Shown here one piece after another: positions 34,009-44,534 of a DNA stretch of 64,000 bases. A program made the position numbers and the translations under genes. The notes beneath the pieces are model-generated. The model did no database searches and was not told the origin of the DNA. It worked only from the letters and a program-made list of their open reading frames with translations. The DNA comes from Venturia oleaginea. Lineage: Eukaryota; Ascomycota; Dothideomycetes; Venturiales; Venturiaceae. The stretch's first letter is position 1; every line of letters begins with the position of its first letter. The stretch is taken from positions 1,550,001 to 1,614,000 of the forward strand of contig JABMLP010000003.1 in the NCBI GenBank assembly GCA_013176395.1, in the 5' to 3' direction.

Positions 34009-34559
34009 GAGGATGTCTGTTGGAGACTGGGCTCTGGAGGTTGGAAGATGTTTGGATGAGGGAAAAATGTCCGTTTTTAACATGGATGCTGTGGTGTCTC
34101 GGTCTAGGATTTTTCGAACATCGCTTGTGGACGACGGAATCCATTGGATATCAGTTTTGGCTGTTGCTGCATGGAATGCATTGGTTGGGACAGCGCGAGT
34201 GTTCGGTATTTTCGTTGGGCATAGATTAGGGTGTTGGATGCATTTGGTATCTTTGGTAATTGAGATGATATTTCAAGGTTAGGTGTTCTCAACAGGAGAA
34301 GGTCCCGGAAGTCGTCGGGTTCTACTAACACAACGAATAGTCTCTCTCATTTAGGAAGCTTCAGCGATGGGAATCAAAGTGGTTGAGAGCGATGCTGGGT
34401 CTGGCGAGAAAGAACCAAGATTCTGCTTTTACCACGCAAAGGTCTTGTCTTGATATATATTACTGAGATCGCTGCTAGTTATCCACTTCTTCTGGGAGCC
34501 ATAGATGATACTCCCCAATTAATATTCGGAATTATATAAAACCGCCCCACGCCGTTGAG
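34009..34559. other. 3' flank of the ASH1-like gene, start of the transposon-rich compartment
   Basis: No gene seen. The left border of the LINE that follows is set only by where its first ORF and leader begin. Confidence 0.4.
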
Positions 34560-34631
34560 TCGCCCAATATCATCCAGATAAAGTCATACGCATTACCATC
34601 GTAACCGCAAGGGCGCATTACCCTAGAAAAG

Positions 34632-36295
34632 ATGTCGAACAACCCGCAGGACAGCGGTGGTGTGGTACCACGAGTGGACCGCCACCGTCGCAACTGCCGA
34701 CCGGATCCATTAGAAGAGCAGAAGGACCTCAAGCCGGACAACCCTAGAGACCAGCAAAGGACATCCTAATTGAAGTTCTAGGACACTTGAACGCCTCCAA
34801 AATGCCCCATACTCGGTTCCTTGCCTCCCTCGTCCGCGATGCCTTGGACGCACTTGCACCCCCAGTAGCCCGGGAAAACTTTGCGGCTGGACCAAAATGC
34901 TTCTCGGCTGGACCACAACTGGACCGGATTGAGCGAATGATCAAGGACCTTCATGGAAAGGGGCCATCGACGGAACGCCGCCTGTACTCCCATGTCGCGG
35001 CGGAGCCACCAAATTCCAAGATAGTCAGAGTCAACCTCAACGAAAATGTTGAGCTCACAGAAGAAGAAAGGAGAGATACTAACAAGATACTGAAAGCCTG
35101 CAGGAAGGATATGCCATCCGCGGTTGGAGTCCACGTCCTCAAGAGCGGAGCGGTGGATGTCCATTTCAGGACCACTGCGGACAAGGACAGGTGCGCCCTC
35201 CAAGGAACCGGAGCGGCGACCACACAAGTACGAAGAGACTACCTCCTAGAGGTGATGGGAGTACACCGTGGAGTAGGAGTGGCCCACGGAAGAAACGCGG
35301 ACAACACCCAGGTTCTGAGCGACATTATCATGGAGACTCAGAGACTATGCCCAGGGCTGAAGATTCACTCAGTTGCATGGAAGGACAAAGCCAAGAGATA
35401 CAAAAGAAGGGACGGGCCGGCCACAATCTCCGAACGGGCAGCGCTCTTGCTTGGGTTCAGTACCACAGAGCATAGGGACATGGTAATCCAGAAGGGGATT
35501 GTTATAAGATGGGAGATTTACCAGGCCAGGCTGTACGATCATACAGCCTCGATCAAGCAGTGTTACAAGTGCCAAGTCTGGGGACATGTCTCGGAGCATT
35601 GCACCTCAGCGGTCAAGTGCGGTAGATGCATGGGTGACCACGACACCAGGATATGCCTAGGGGCATTGAATGTCCACCGGTGTACAAACTGCAAGGGCGC
35701 ACACCCCACGTGGGCTAGGAGACAGTGCAAGACTTTTGAAAGGTATTTTGGGCAAGTGCAAGCAAAGAGGGCGGCCTTACAGCAGCAATCCTGGATGATT
35801 AAGGACCGCGCCATCCAGGCAGCACCCGAGTACGAAAAGCAGTTCCCACATGGATCGAACAAGCGTAGGGCCCCTAACGGTCCCGGTGGACCAGTTGGGA
35901 GGCCGCCCGGATCCACAAACAGGCCCAAGGTAGTGCCGAGACCCCAAGGGCAGGGGCACATCTTCGAGAAGGCTGGGTTCAGTACACCAACTACCAGAGG
36001 AAACCGACTCTCTATGGCACCCGAGTCCGCCTATGGAACGCCCATAGGAGAAAACCCAGACATCCCGACAAGGGCGGAAGCGACCCGGCCAGGGAGCGGG
36101 GCCAGCGGAAGAGGAATTGATACTACCGGCAGCCCCCCGAGGTTCGGGGCTCTGCCGGCTATAGTGAGCAGCGGCACGCTACCGCCATCCAGTATGGAGC
36201 AGACAATGGATAGGGAATTCACGGGGGTAGCCGTGAGTTTTGGCGATGTAGCGCCACCTAGCACACCCCTTAACCCGATCTTACCCAATATCTAG
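34632..36295 (+). pseudogene. LINE ORF1 (gag-like, CCHC zinc knuckles), frameshifted
   Basis: ATG at 34632 (MSNNPQDSGG) is followed by a stop at about 34769. A one-base shift near 34755 restores the frame that runs KDILIEVLGHLNASKMPHTR onward to 36295. The C-terminal part has three knuckles: CYKCQVWGHVSEHC, CGRCMGDHDTRIC and CTNCKGAHPTWARRQC. The tail is Pro/Gly/Arg-rich. This is the nucleic-acid-binding protein expected for ORF1 of I/Tad-type LINEs. Confidence 0.75.
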
Positions 36296-36299
36296 TAGA

Positions 36300-39200
36300 C
36301 CCAGGACCGAGATCGTGCAGTACAATTGTTGCAACGCTAACTACAACAAAGCTAGGTCGTTGATCGACCGCTTTCACCTAAAGATACAGAAAGTTATAGT
36401 GCTGCAGGAACTAATGGAGAAGAGAGGCACCACGTACTGCCCCCCCGGGGTACACGTTGGCGTTTGAACCAAGGGGAGAGAGGGTGAGGTCGACGAAGGT
36501 GGCTTTTTTCATTAGCAAGAAATCAAGCCCGGAACATGGGCGGTCCGCTACTATGGCCCATGGGTCGCGGCGCTCGACATCAACCTCGACGGCTGGCCCG
36601 TTACACTTATCAATGTTTACAATCCTATCACGAACGAAGTACGAATGACCACATGGCCACAAATACGGACAGCGATAGGGGAGGCGAAGGAGAACTACAT
36701 GGTCCTAGGGGACATGAATGCAACGCACCCGAGATGGGGCGGCATTGGCGCGAGGGCGACACGCCAAGCCGATCATCTCTGGGAGAAGGTGGAAGCGTAC
36801 AACCTGTATATGCTTACAAAGAGAGGGGAGCCGACGTGGGAAAGGAATGGAGACAAATCGACGATCGATCTCACGTTCGGGACTGAGGGGGTACACGCTA
36901 GGACCGTGTCCTGTCTCCCGGAACCAGGGTGGAGGGACTTCAAAGACCACCACCCTATTCGGATAGTTTTACAAGCAGAAACAACGAGGGCCACGGGCCT
37001 GGGGAGGTTCAATACCGACAGGATGGATCCGCAAGAGTTCAGAGAGAGAGTCGCGGCCTCCGGATGGCAAAGTTTCGGAGATAGAATGGTGGCGCTACAG
37101 GAGGCCATACACCAAGCCCTGGTGGAACTGTGCCCCAGGATCAAACCAGGAAGGAAAGAGAGGAAAGGGTGGTCCCCCCGTGCGGCAGAACTGGTCAAGG
37201 AGAAGGATGATGCCCGTTGGGACTACAAAAAGAGCTTTGCGGCCAGAAATAGGGAAAGGTTGCGGACGGCCACCAAAGCCCTAGATCGGGAAATTCGAAG
37301 ACTCTCCAGGGACAATTGGAGGACCTTCCTAGATGAGTTTACCAATGACCCCGCCGTACCACACAACAAAGGGCTATGAACAATGTCAAAATGGAGCCGC
37401 AAAGGAGCACCCGGTCTCCCATGCCCGATCTGGTCGATCCGAGAATAGGCAGGAAAAGCAAGGACATGGCTGATATAGCGCGGATCCTGGCGGAGAAATT
37501 GTTTCCCGCGCAGCAGGAGGCTGATCTCAGCGACATCGAAGGGGGACCAGGATCAGACCGGCCGTGGGCCATACGGGTCGAGGGCGAAGAAGTGCCGGAT
37601 ATCACAGAGGAGATGATCGAGACGGTTATCTTGGAAATGCCCAATAGGAAAGCCCCAGGGCCGGACGAGATCCAGAACGAAGCTATCAAGCTGCTGGTGA
37701 AGGAAATTAAGAAGCCGGTTGCGGAAGCGGTACAGACCATGCTTGAGACTGGAGGCCTCCCGCCGTCATTTGAGGAATCCATCACGTGCGTTCTGAAGAA
37801 GGAGGGCAAGGGCGACTACACCGACCCAGGAGCGTACCGGCCCATCCAATTGGAAAATACACTTGCGAAGCTGGTGGAGAAGGTGGTCGCGCAGCAACTC
37901 ACAGATTTTGCTGAGAAAAGCGGCGCACTGCCGTGGAACCAGTTTGGCGGGAGGAAGCAGAGGTCCCCCCTCTCCGCGGTAACATTCCTGCGCAGCAGTA
38001 TACACACGTCATGGAAATCAACCGCCAAAAAGATTCTAACCATGTTAAGTCTTGACCTCAAAGGGGCTTTCGACCATGTATCGCACAGGAGGTTAATGCA
38101 CATACTATGGAGCAAGGGAGTGCCGGCATGGATCCTGAGGTTTATTGAAAGTTTCTTGGAAGGGAGGCGAACCAAGGTGTCCTTTACCAGATTTACGAGC
38201 GAGTGGACTTCAGCCAGAACCGGGATACCGCAGGGGTCCAACCTCTCACCGATACTCTTCCTCTTCTTTATCTCGGAGCTACTCAAGGAATTCCAGACAC
38301 CAAACGATGGGCTGGTCGGCTTTGGCTTCGTAGACGACACAAACTTGATTGCCTGGGGGGCATCGGCCGCAAATAACTGCCGGAGACTAACCGTTGCACA
38401 TGACAGATGTATCGCTTGGGCAAAGAGACATGGGGCGACATTTAACCCCACAAAGTACCAACTAATGCACTTCAAGCAGGCCAAACGGACGGAGGCCCAG
38501 CCAGGGGACATGGACTCTACAGTAGTGGTTGATGGGACTCCAGTAAAGGTAATGAAGAAGGAGATCAGGATGCTCGGGGTCTGGTTCGATCCGTCGTTGA
38601 GTTGGGAGTCTCATATGAACAGAGCCATCGGCAAGGCCAGGGCAGCTATGGGAGCAATGGGGCGGCTGGTAGCCGGAATATTTGGACCATCATTGCGGAA
38701 GTCCAGACTCATTTATATAGCAGTGGTAAGACCTACACTCCTATATGGGATCCAGGCGTGGGGATGCAATGACCGAGCTGGAGGTATTACGCGGGCACCG
38801 TACATGGAGCGATTGGCAAGAGTCCAGAGGGACTGCCTTAGGAAGGTAACCGGGGGCTATAGGCGAACCCCCGTTGTTGCGCTGGAAAGGGAGACGTCGG
38901 TCCAGCCGATGGACCTATACGTGGAGCAGCTCGTCCTGGAACGAGTAGGAGCGGTAAAGGACCACCCGGTGGAAAAAGAGATACAACACACAGTTGAACT
39001 CATGTGAAAGGACATGGAGGCTGTCCCCCCACCACTAAGGGGGAGAAGAAGGAGAGGAAGACCCAGGGTACCTCCCCGGCGACCAGAGACACCGGCGGAA
39101 ATGGGAGCTGCTAGACTAGCACTACGGGAGACGCAATCCAACGAAATGCCTCAGTATGCTCCCACAGAGCTACCCAACTTTTACTATGGAGGACCGGAGC

Positions 39201-39412
39201 CAGAGCCAAGACAGGGTCGACGACTCATTCATACCGTTAGGAATAACCCCAACCTCCCGTCACCAAGACCAACGCTAGGGAGACCTACACATGAAGTGGG
39301 ACCCTACAACCAGAGACGGGCCATTGCCAGGACAAGAAGGGAGCGAGGAAGGCCCGACGCTGAGGAACCGGGAGCTGAAAATAGCAGCCCGTTTGATAAG
39401 CAAGCAGCTTGA
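36300..39412 (+). pseudogene. LINE ORF2 (endonuclease plus reverse transcriptase), multiply disrupted
   Basis: The endonuclease begins EIVQYNCCNANYNKARSLID and VIVLQE, and continues NYMVLGDMNATHPRWGG, STIDLTF and FKDHHPIRI. Its frame is broken at a C/G run near 36445 and again near 36525. A TGA at 37377-37379 and a shift near 37405 precede the RT frame (37376-39007). RT motifs are NRKAPGPDEIQNEA, YRPIQLENTLAKLVEK, LSLDLKGAFDHVSH, GIPQGSNLSPILF and the catalytic FVDDTNLIAW. A further in-frame TGA at 39005-39007 separates a basic C-terminal extension that runs to 39412. At least five disabling changes. Confidence 0.8.
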
Positions 39413-39502
39413 GCAGTTTGGCCGCTTGAACTGACCGATTGAGTGATATCTTTACCTGACTTGAATGGTCGCTTGGGTGAGGTCAGGATGGATGGTAAAC
39501 TG

Positions 39503-41815
39503 TCAGTTGGTCAGGCGAGATATATGAATTTTAGGTATATACATTAGCAGTAGATTTGACAGTGAACATGCCTCCTTTTCGAAGCTCATGGGGTATTGTA
39601 CCTCACAGGCCTCAATAGTGTCATCTTTGAGGCCGCTTCTGGCATCAGTAATGAGCCTACCGGCGGCGCTGAGGATTCTTTCAACCTCTGCAGACATGCC
39701 AGGAATTGACAGTATATCGAAAGCCATACGTGACAAGATAGGAAACTCAGTAGTACGGTCTCTCCCCCATACAATAATGTCCTCAACCTCCTCCCACTCA
39801 CAGGGATCCCAGTACTTGGTGTAGCGTGTATATTCATCTTCCTCGGTCGCAATCCTCCGCTTTTTGGCTAAGAACTTGGTAGAGACTGTTGAATTGTTTG
39901 TACGCGGTAGTAGGCTTCTGTGCCTCAAGATAGAGGTTTTCAAATGACTGTGACGGCGAAGGTGACGGCGAAGGTGAGGATGAGGGTGAGGGTAGCGCGA
40001 ATTTTTCGCTACATTGTGCGGAAATCTCCTTGATGCCGGCTTCAGCACGTTTATACCATGCGCGATGGCCATACTGGGTTCATTTATCTTCGAAATAAGA
40101 GAGGCGCCAGTTGGGATCGAGAAAGACTGCTGCATAGTAAAGATTGGTAGCTTTAAGCAGGGATAGATACTTCATTGTCTTTGACCGCGCTTCTGTAATA
40201 CCAACCTCAAAAGGTTGCGAAAGATGAGGAGCCAATCTGAGGGCTTTGAGCTCTGCCTCAGTGCGATCAAGTCGCTCGTAGATGAATGTGAGGCCTTTGA
40301 GTTCATCGGCAATAGTTCCCTGTGAAGTGAGGTCTGCATTCACTTCCTCTTCGAGACAAAGATCCTTAGAGTCCTTAAGAATCTGCGCCCAGATCTCCAA
40401 CATCTCGAAGTCTTCCATTGAAAGGAAGGAAGGTCGTATGTCAACCTGCCCCTTTTGGTGTACAAATTGGCGCTGCCACTTCAAGATAATGTCGCGGAGA
40501 GCAAGGATTCTCTTTATCATCTCGTAGGTAGAATGCCATCGGATACCTCCATCTACAAGAAGCACAAGAAGCTTCAGTGCAGCCATCTCTTTCTGTAGAT
40601 TCTCGAACATCTCCCGCCTCTCAGGTGAGCGATTGATAAAGATGCAGATGTTGTGGACCCGCCCCATAAGTCCTATTTTGATCCAGACGTCATAGGCTTC
40701 TTCGTAGCCGACGGAGGCAAGGTCCTTTGAGTGTTTTGACTGCTCGTGGTCACCGTAGAGAAGATCTTCTACAATGAGGTTGATGATGTGCCCAATACAG
40801 CGAATGCGCGCGTGAATTGACCAACCTTCCTTGTCAAACAGGACTTCAAGGCGGTCACAGGCAGCGTCATTATCGGTAATGTTGTCTGCAATAAAGGCTC
40901 CCAATTCTGTTCCATCAATCTTGAATGTGGTAAGGACTTTAGCGATAATCTCTGCTTCATTCTCGCCAGTTTTGCTGCCCAGTATCCGTGGGAAGCCAAG
41001 AAGCATTCTACTTTGCTTGTAATCATTGTTGATGTAGCGGGAACAGACAGCAAGGTAGTTCTTCTTATTGTCACCCTTCCAGGCATCGCAAGAGATGTTG
41101 ATGAGGCTTTTAGCTCCTTCGATTTCTTCAACTATGTTCTTGAGGCGCTCCATGTAGGAATCCATCACCCATATGGAGAGGGAGGACTTTGCCTTTGGCA
41201 GAATAACCTTTAATGTATCGTACGCAGCTGACTTCAGAAGCGCAAGAGTTTCTGGCGCTGTAGCTGTATGAAAGGCGATGTTATGACGAATAACCCAATC
41301 TACATATTGCTGTCTGTATGCCTTCCCATTAAATGCAGCGTCTGTACCCTTGCGATGGCCACACTCTCCGCAGTGAGTCTCAGAATCCTGCTCTTGATTG
41401 CCTGTATGATTGTCTGTAGAGGAGGAGGTGGTGGTAGAAGGTCCTTTCTAGAGTCTGGAATGCCGTGTTTATTGAGTAAATATGCACCCGTTGAATCTGC
41501 TTTCTAGACGCCTCTGTAGTGGTCCTTCTTTTGATGGCATAATCCACAGATGTAGATACGTCCAAGACCTTTGCCGTCAGCCTCAAGTTCAATGCCGTGT
41601 TCCCAGATGTGTGAGTTCTGCCGTGCAACTTGCCGCATTGTAACTGCCCGGATCCGAGGATTGACGAGCTTCTTGTGCTGAAAATACAACTGACTCCAGA
41701 CAATTGGGAACAGGGCTCGAATGATACGAGGTTGCGAGGTAGTTGGAATAACTCTATGGACTGTAGGAGGTTGTATAGGCTCTTGTGACGGCACGGCATA
41801 TCCATACGAAGGCAC
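39503..41815 (-). pseudogene. hAT-family transposase, degenerate
   Basis: Read right to left. The N-terminal BED-type zinc-finger region is at 41815-41504 (RQNSHIWEHGIELEADGKGL, YICGLCHQKKD). After an in-frame TAG and a frame change come AYRQQYVDWVIRHNIAFHTA and the central transposase block (41168-40080: LINISCDAWKGDNKKNYLAV, GTELGAFIADNITDNDAACD, RIRCIGHIINLIVEDLL, GGIRWHSTYEMI). A TGA after YFEDK interrupts it. The C-terminal dimerisation domain is 39800-39560 (YWDPCEWEEVEDI, FPILSRMAFDILSIPGMSAE, VERILSAAGRLITDARSGL). The 5' end is overlapped by an LTR at 41784-41956. I could not find terminal repeats. Confidence 0.78.
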
Positions 41816-41956
41816 AAGGCACTTCAGAACATGTCACCGAATTACACTTAGGATCTAAGGTAGAGAGGTAAGAGTTTCGTAAGGAAACTCCGACTAAGTA
41901 GAGAAAGTGCACGAGCCACAGCACGTGATTTAATGGTCACGTGCCGTGCCGTCACA
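41784..41956. mobile_element. LTR copy (173 bp) at the outer edge of the left inverted-repeat arm
   Basis: TGTGACGGCACGG...CCGTGCCGTCACA, closely related to the solo LTR at 51161-51331 and in the same orientation. The flanks (GCTCT left, CCCGC right) do not form a target duplication. The homology of the long inverted repeat starts exactly at the next base. Confidence 0.8.
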
Positions 41957-42151
41957 CCCGCAGTTTTTATCTACGCCATGGTGATAGATTACAATAATAG
42001 CAAAGGACTTGGATGTGGCCGTTCCGGAGACTTTTTTAAATATACCGAGCCTATCTGTCGCTTTCCCCACAAGGTTGAAGCGATGACTATTTAGAGGAGT
42101 TTAATTACTTAAAAGGGTTCGAAATAATTAATCAACGTATTTGGGCTAGGT

Positions 42152-42719
42152 TTCACTGTTGGGCAGAGCTGCTGGAAAAGAAGATCCGTCTGGTTGGTCA
42201 ACAAATGTCTCCGTTGATGCACGAACGACAACATAGTGAAAATTCGTGCAGTTTTGGCTGTTGCGCATTGCAGTTCTAGTAATACGCCTCTCCTCGTTAT
42301 TCCGAGCTGCCCCGGATGGAGTATATAACTTCCGCCAACTCCTATAAAGGAGGTGGGGCGGAGGTGGTTCTGTCCTGGGAACTGAGATTGAATGGGTAAG
42401 AAGGTAATGGTATATACCCTAGCTTCCGTGCAAAGTTCACTGTTGGGCAGAGCTGCTGGAAAAGAAGATCCGTCTGGTTGGTCAACAAATGTCTCCGTTG
42501 ATGCACGAACGACAACATAGTGAAAATTCGTGCAGTTTTGGCTGTTGCGCATTGCAGTTCTAGTAATACGCCTCTCCTCGTTATTCCGAGCTGCCCCGGA
42601 TGGAGTATATAACTTCCGCCAACTCCTATAAAGGGGGTGGGGCGGAGGTGGTTCTGTCCTGGGAACTGAGATTGAATGGGTAAGAAGGTAATGGTATATA
42701 CCCTAGCTTCCGTGCAAAG
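42152..42719. repeat. 284-bp tandem duplication (two copies)
   Basis: Copies at 42152-42435 and 42436-42719 are nearly identical. The right arm of the inverted repeat holds only one copy (about 50215-50500), so the duplication happened after the arms formed. Confidence 0.9.
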
Positions 42720-42920
42720 TTGCAAATACACGGGCGATCAGTGCAAGGATAGATTTTGTATTGATCTGGAGGCAAATCAAGTGGGCCAGAGTATACGAAC
42801 AATAATTGTCGAAGCCACCCTCGTCTCGTCTACAACTTTGCACGGAATCTATGGTATCTTGATCTATAAAACCAGACGCCTCTGCTCCGATTTCCCAAAT
42901 CGAACGACCTCTACTCCACA

Positions 42921-43030
42921 ACTGATTCTACTACACGACTGATTCTACTACACGACTGATTCTACTACTCGACTGATTCTATTACAAGACTGATTCTACT
43001 ACACGACTGATTCTACTACACGACCGATTC
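42921..43030. repeat. 17-bp minisatellite, about 6.5 copies
   Basis: Unit GATTCTACTACACGACT with a few variants, just upstream of the secreted-protein gene. The matching array in the right arm has about 15 copies. Confidence 0.9.
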
Positions 43031-43080
43031 TTCCTCTTTACAGGAAACGCGTTGATTACTCCTTCGCACCCGATCTAAAA

Positions 43081-43469
43081 ATGTACACGTGGAAGCAATT
43101 ACTTGTCCTCGCGCTGTCTGGGTAAGTAGTATATTGTTAGTTATACGTACCCTTGAGCTAAAGTTACTTTCATAGATCGGCTCTTGCATGCCAGTGTCGA
43201 GTAGCTGGAGACCCGAACGGGGTGCATGTTCCTGCAGCGACGACACAATCTTGCCGTGATTCGAAAGGAACTCGGGTCTTTCCAGGCACGGATCATGTTG
43301 ACGTAAGTCTTCGCCACCGAGCTGCGGTATATGACATATACTAATATTAACTATTATATAGTGTCAGAAACCTTGCCATAAAGCTTTCAACGCTAGCTGT
43401 CAAAAAATCGGTGGCTACGCGATTCCGTTGAAGTCGACTTGTGCAGACGATTTCGCTTTTTGTGCTTGA
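43081..43469 (+). CDS. Small secreted cysteine-rich protein (effector-like), left copy
   Basis: Three exons: 43081-43121, 43176-43302 and 43362-43469 (TGA). Introns are GTAAGT...CATAG and GTAAGT...TATAG, both clean. The product has 91 residues. Residues 1-18 are a signal peptide (MYTWKQLLVLALSGSALA). The mature part is about 73 residues with eight cysteines (CQC, one in TTQSCRDSK, CQKPC, ASC, STC, FCA end), a number compatible with four disulfides. I recognise no family. Size, secretion signal, cysteine content and location in a transposon-rich region are those of fungal effector or antimicrobial-type proteins, but function is not shown. A copy identical except for two codons lies at 49327-49715. 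Confidence 0.8.
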
Positions 43470-43744
43470 AAAGGTAGTAGATTTATCGCTAGCTGTATGG
43501 ATTAATGAGCATATATATATTTTCAAGAGTGATCTTACTGTATAGTCACGAAGCCGACTTCCTCTCTGATCCCAGCTCTTTAATATTTAAAGGGAGGTAT
43601 CCCGCAGCTCCTAGTCATTTAGAAAGTCTGTTAATGATCTTTACGAACAACAATATCAGCTGTGCATCTCTCTTGATGACTCCATCAGGATTGATCAGAG
43701 TAATGGACAGATCCCGATAAAGTTTTGGAGCAGTTCCCCTGCTT

Positions 43745-43843
43745 CTGCCAGTAGAACCGTAGGATAAGCTCGACCCATCCAATTTCCATCAATAACCGAT
43801 CTGTCAGAATCGTGACGAGCCTACCAGAAATGGTTACCAGAAA
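43745..43843 (-). pseudogene. Fragment of a hydantoinase/DUF917 gene, left arm
   Basis: About 100 bp closely match 24945-25030 of the intact gene (the segment encoding FLVGSSRFFDRPVIDGDWMG), in the same orientation relative to the plus strand. It is cut on its right by an LTR. No start, stop or splice context remains. Confidence 0.8.
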
Positions 43844-44034
43844 TGTCACGGCAGCGATAGGATGTATAGAATGAACTAGGGTTCTAAGAACTGAGTGTGA
43901 TAATAGAATTTACGGTAGAGAACGAGTTACTACGAGGGCGCGAAGATATCGCGCCTTAGCCACAATGTGGCTAAGCCGATACGCCCGAGCCATGAAGTAA
44001 CGTGACGGCAAAGGAGCCATGCCGTGCCGTCACA
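43844..44034. mobile_element. LTR copy (191 bp) within the left arm
   Basis: Starts TGTCACGGCAGC and ends GCCGTGCCGTCACA. Flanks AGAAA and GCCGG do not match. In the right arm the same place holds about 130 bp of hydantoinase-gene sequence, so the LTR here is associated with a deletion. It contains the self-complementary stretch GGCGCGAAGATATCGCGCC. Confidence 0.65.
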
Positions 44035-44128
44035 GCCGGCGATATCATATGACTGCCCCTTCTTCCCCATTGTGGTCATTTCATTGCTCTGGCTCTTGCT
44101 CTTGCTTTCATTCGCCACGGTCTCAGAG

Positions 44129-44520
44129 ATCGTCGTCGGTATCGACTTCGGAACAACGTGAGTAATTCACAAAAGTCATTCTGTGACCTTTTGAGGACAA
44201 GCCCTGCCTTCAAGCAGCTATTCGGGTGTATCCCGGGCTGTAAATGCAGGAAATAAGACCGTGAGACTCACCAACGACGGGCCCGATCCCAATCAAGCAC
44301 TCACAAATTCAGAGAAACTGCCAACAGTCATTTCTTGTGAAAATTGGCAGCCGCATAGCTTTGAATATAGTGTTCCCGCTATTAGGTCGGCATTTCGATG
44401 GTTCAAGCTGTTGCTTGATCCAAAGCACGCATATGCGCGAACAAGAGAAGCGACAGCTTCTCGAAAACAAATCGACAACATGGGCACCGTCCATCAGTAC
44501 GAACTCCAGCCAACCAGGAG
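44129..44520 (+). pseudogene. Fragment of an Hsp70-like gene, left arm
   Basis: The first exon piece encodes IVVGIDFGTT, the Hsp70 phosphate-1 motif. An intron-like GTGAGT (44158) follows, then YSGVSRAVNAGNKTVRLTND, NSEKLPTVISCENWQPHSFE and FRWFKLLLDPKHAY. This is the N-terminal ATPase region of the divergent Hsp70-like proteins common in filamentous fungi. The rest of the gene is missing; the arm homology ends inside this fragment at 44408, while Hsp70-like sequence runs on. Confidence 0.7.
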
Positions 44521-44534
44521 AAAGCGTTGGAGAG

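Larger units (their letters stand above)
34560..39412 (+). mobile_element. Non-LTR retrotransposon (Tad/I-like LINE), degenerate
   Basis: Two consecutive ORFs in the same direction: a gag-like ORF1 with three CCHC zinc knuckles, then ORF2 with an AP-type endonuclease and reverse transcriptase. Each contains frameshifts or stops, so the copy is dead. No RNase H domain is visible downstream of the RT. End coordinates are approximate; I found neither a poly-A tail nor convincing target-site duplications. Confidence 0.8.
41957..44408 (+). repeat. Left arm of a 2.3-2.5 kb inverted repeat
   Basis: Its reverse complement is found at 48451-50700 with very high identity over almost the whole length. 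Shared contents are a common outer sequence, a 17-bp minisatellite, the small secreted protein gene, a hydantoinase-gene scrap and an Hsp70-like gene scrap. Differences: the left arm has a 284-bp tandem duplication and an LTR where the right arm has about 130 bp of hydantoinase sequence; the minisatellite is shorter here. Confidence 0.9.

Noticed and set aside
41786..41956. MITE with 13-bp terminal inverted repeats
   Set aside because: The related copies at 51161-51331 and 23655-23888 have TG...CA ends and 5-bp target duplications, so solo LTR is the better reading.
42110..42130. tRNA-like B box GGGTTCGAAAT
   Set aside because: No A box or cloverleaf can be built around it. No tRNA gene was recognised in the window.
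43505..43720. 71-codon ORF conserved in both arms
   Set aside because: Conserved only because the arms are near-identical; it overlaps the flank of a gene scrap and shows no domain.
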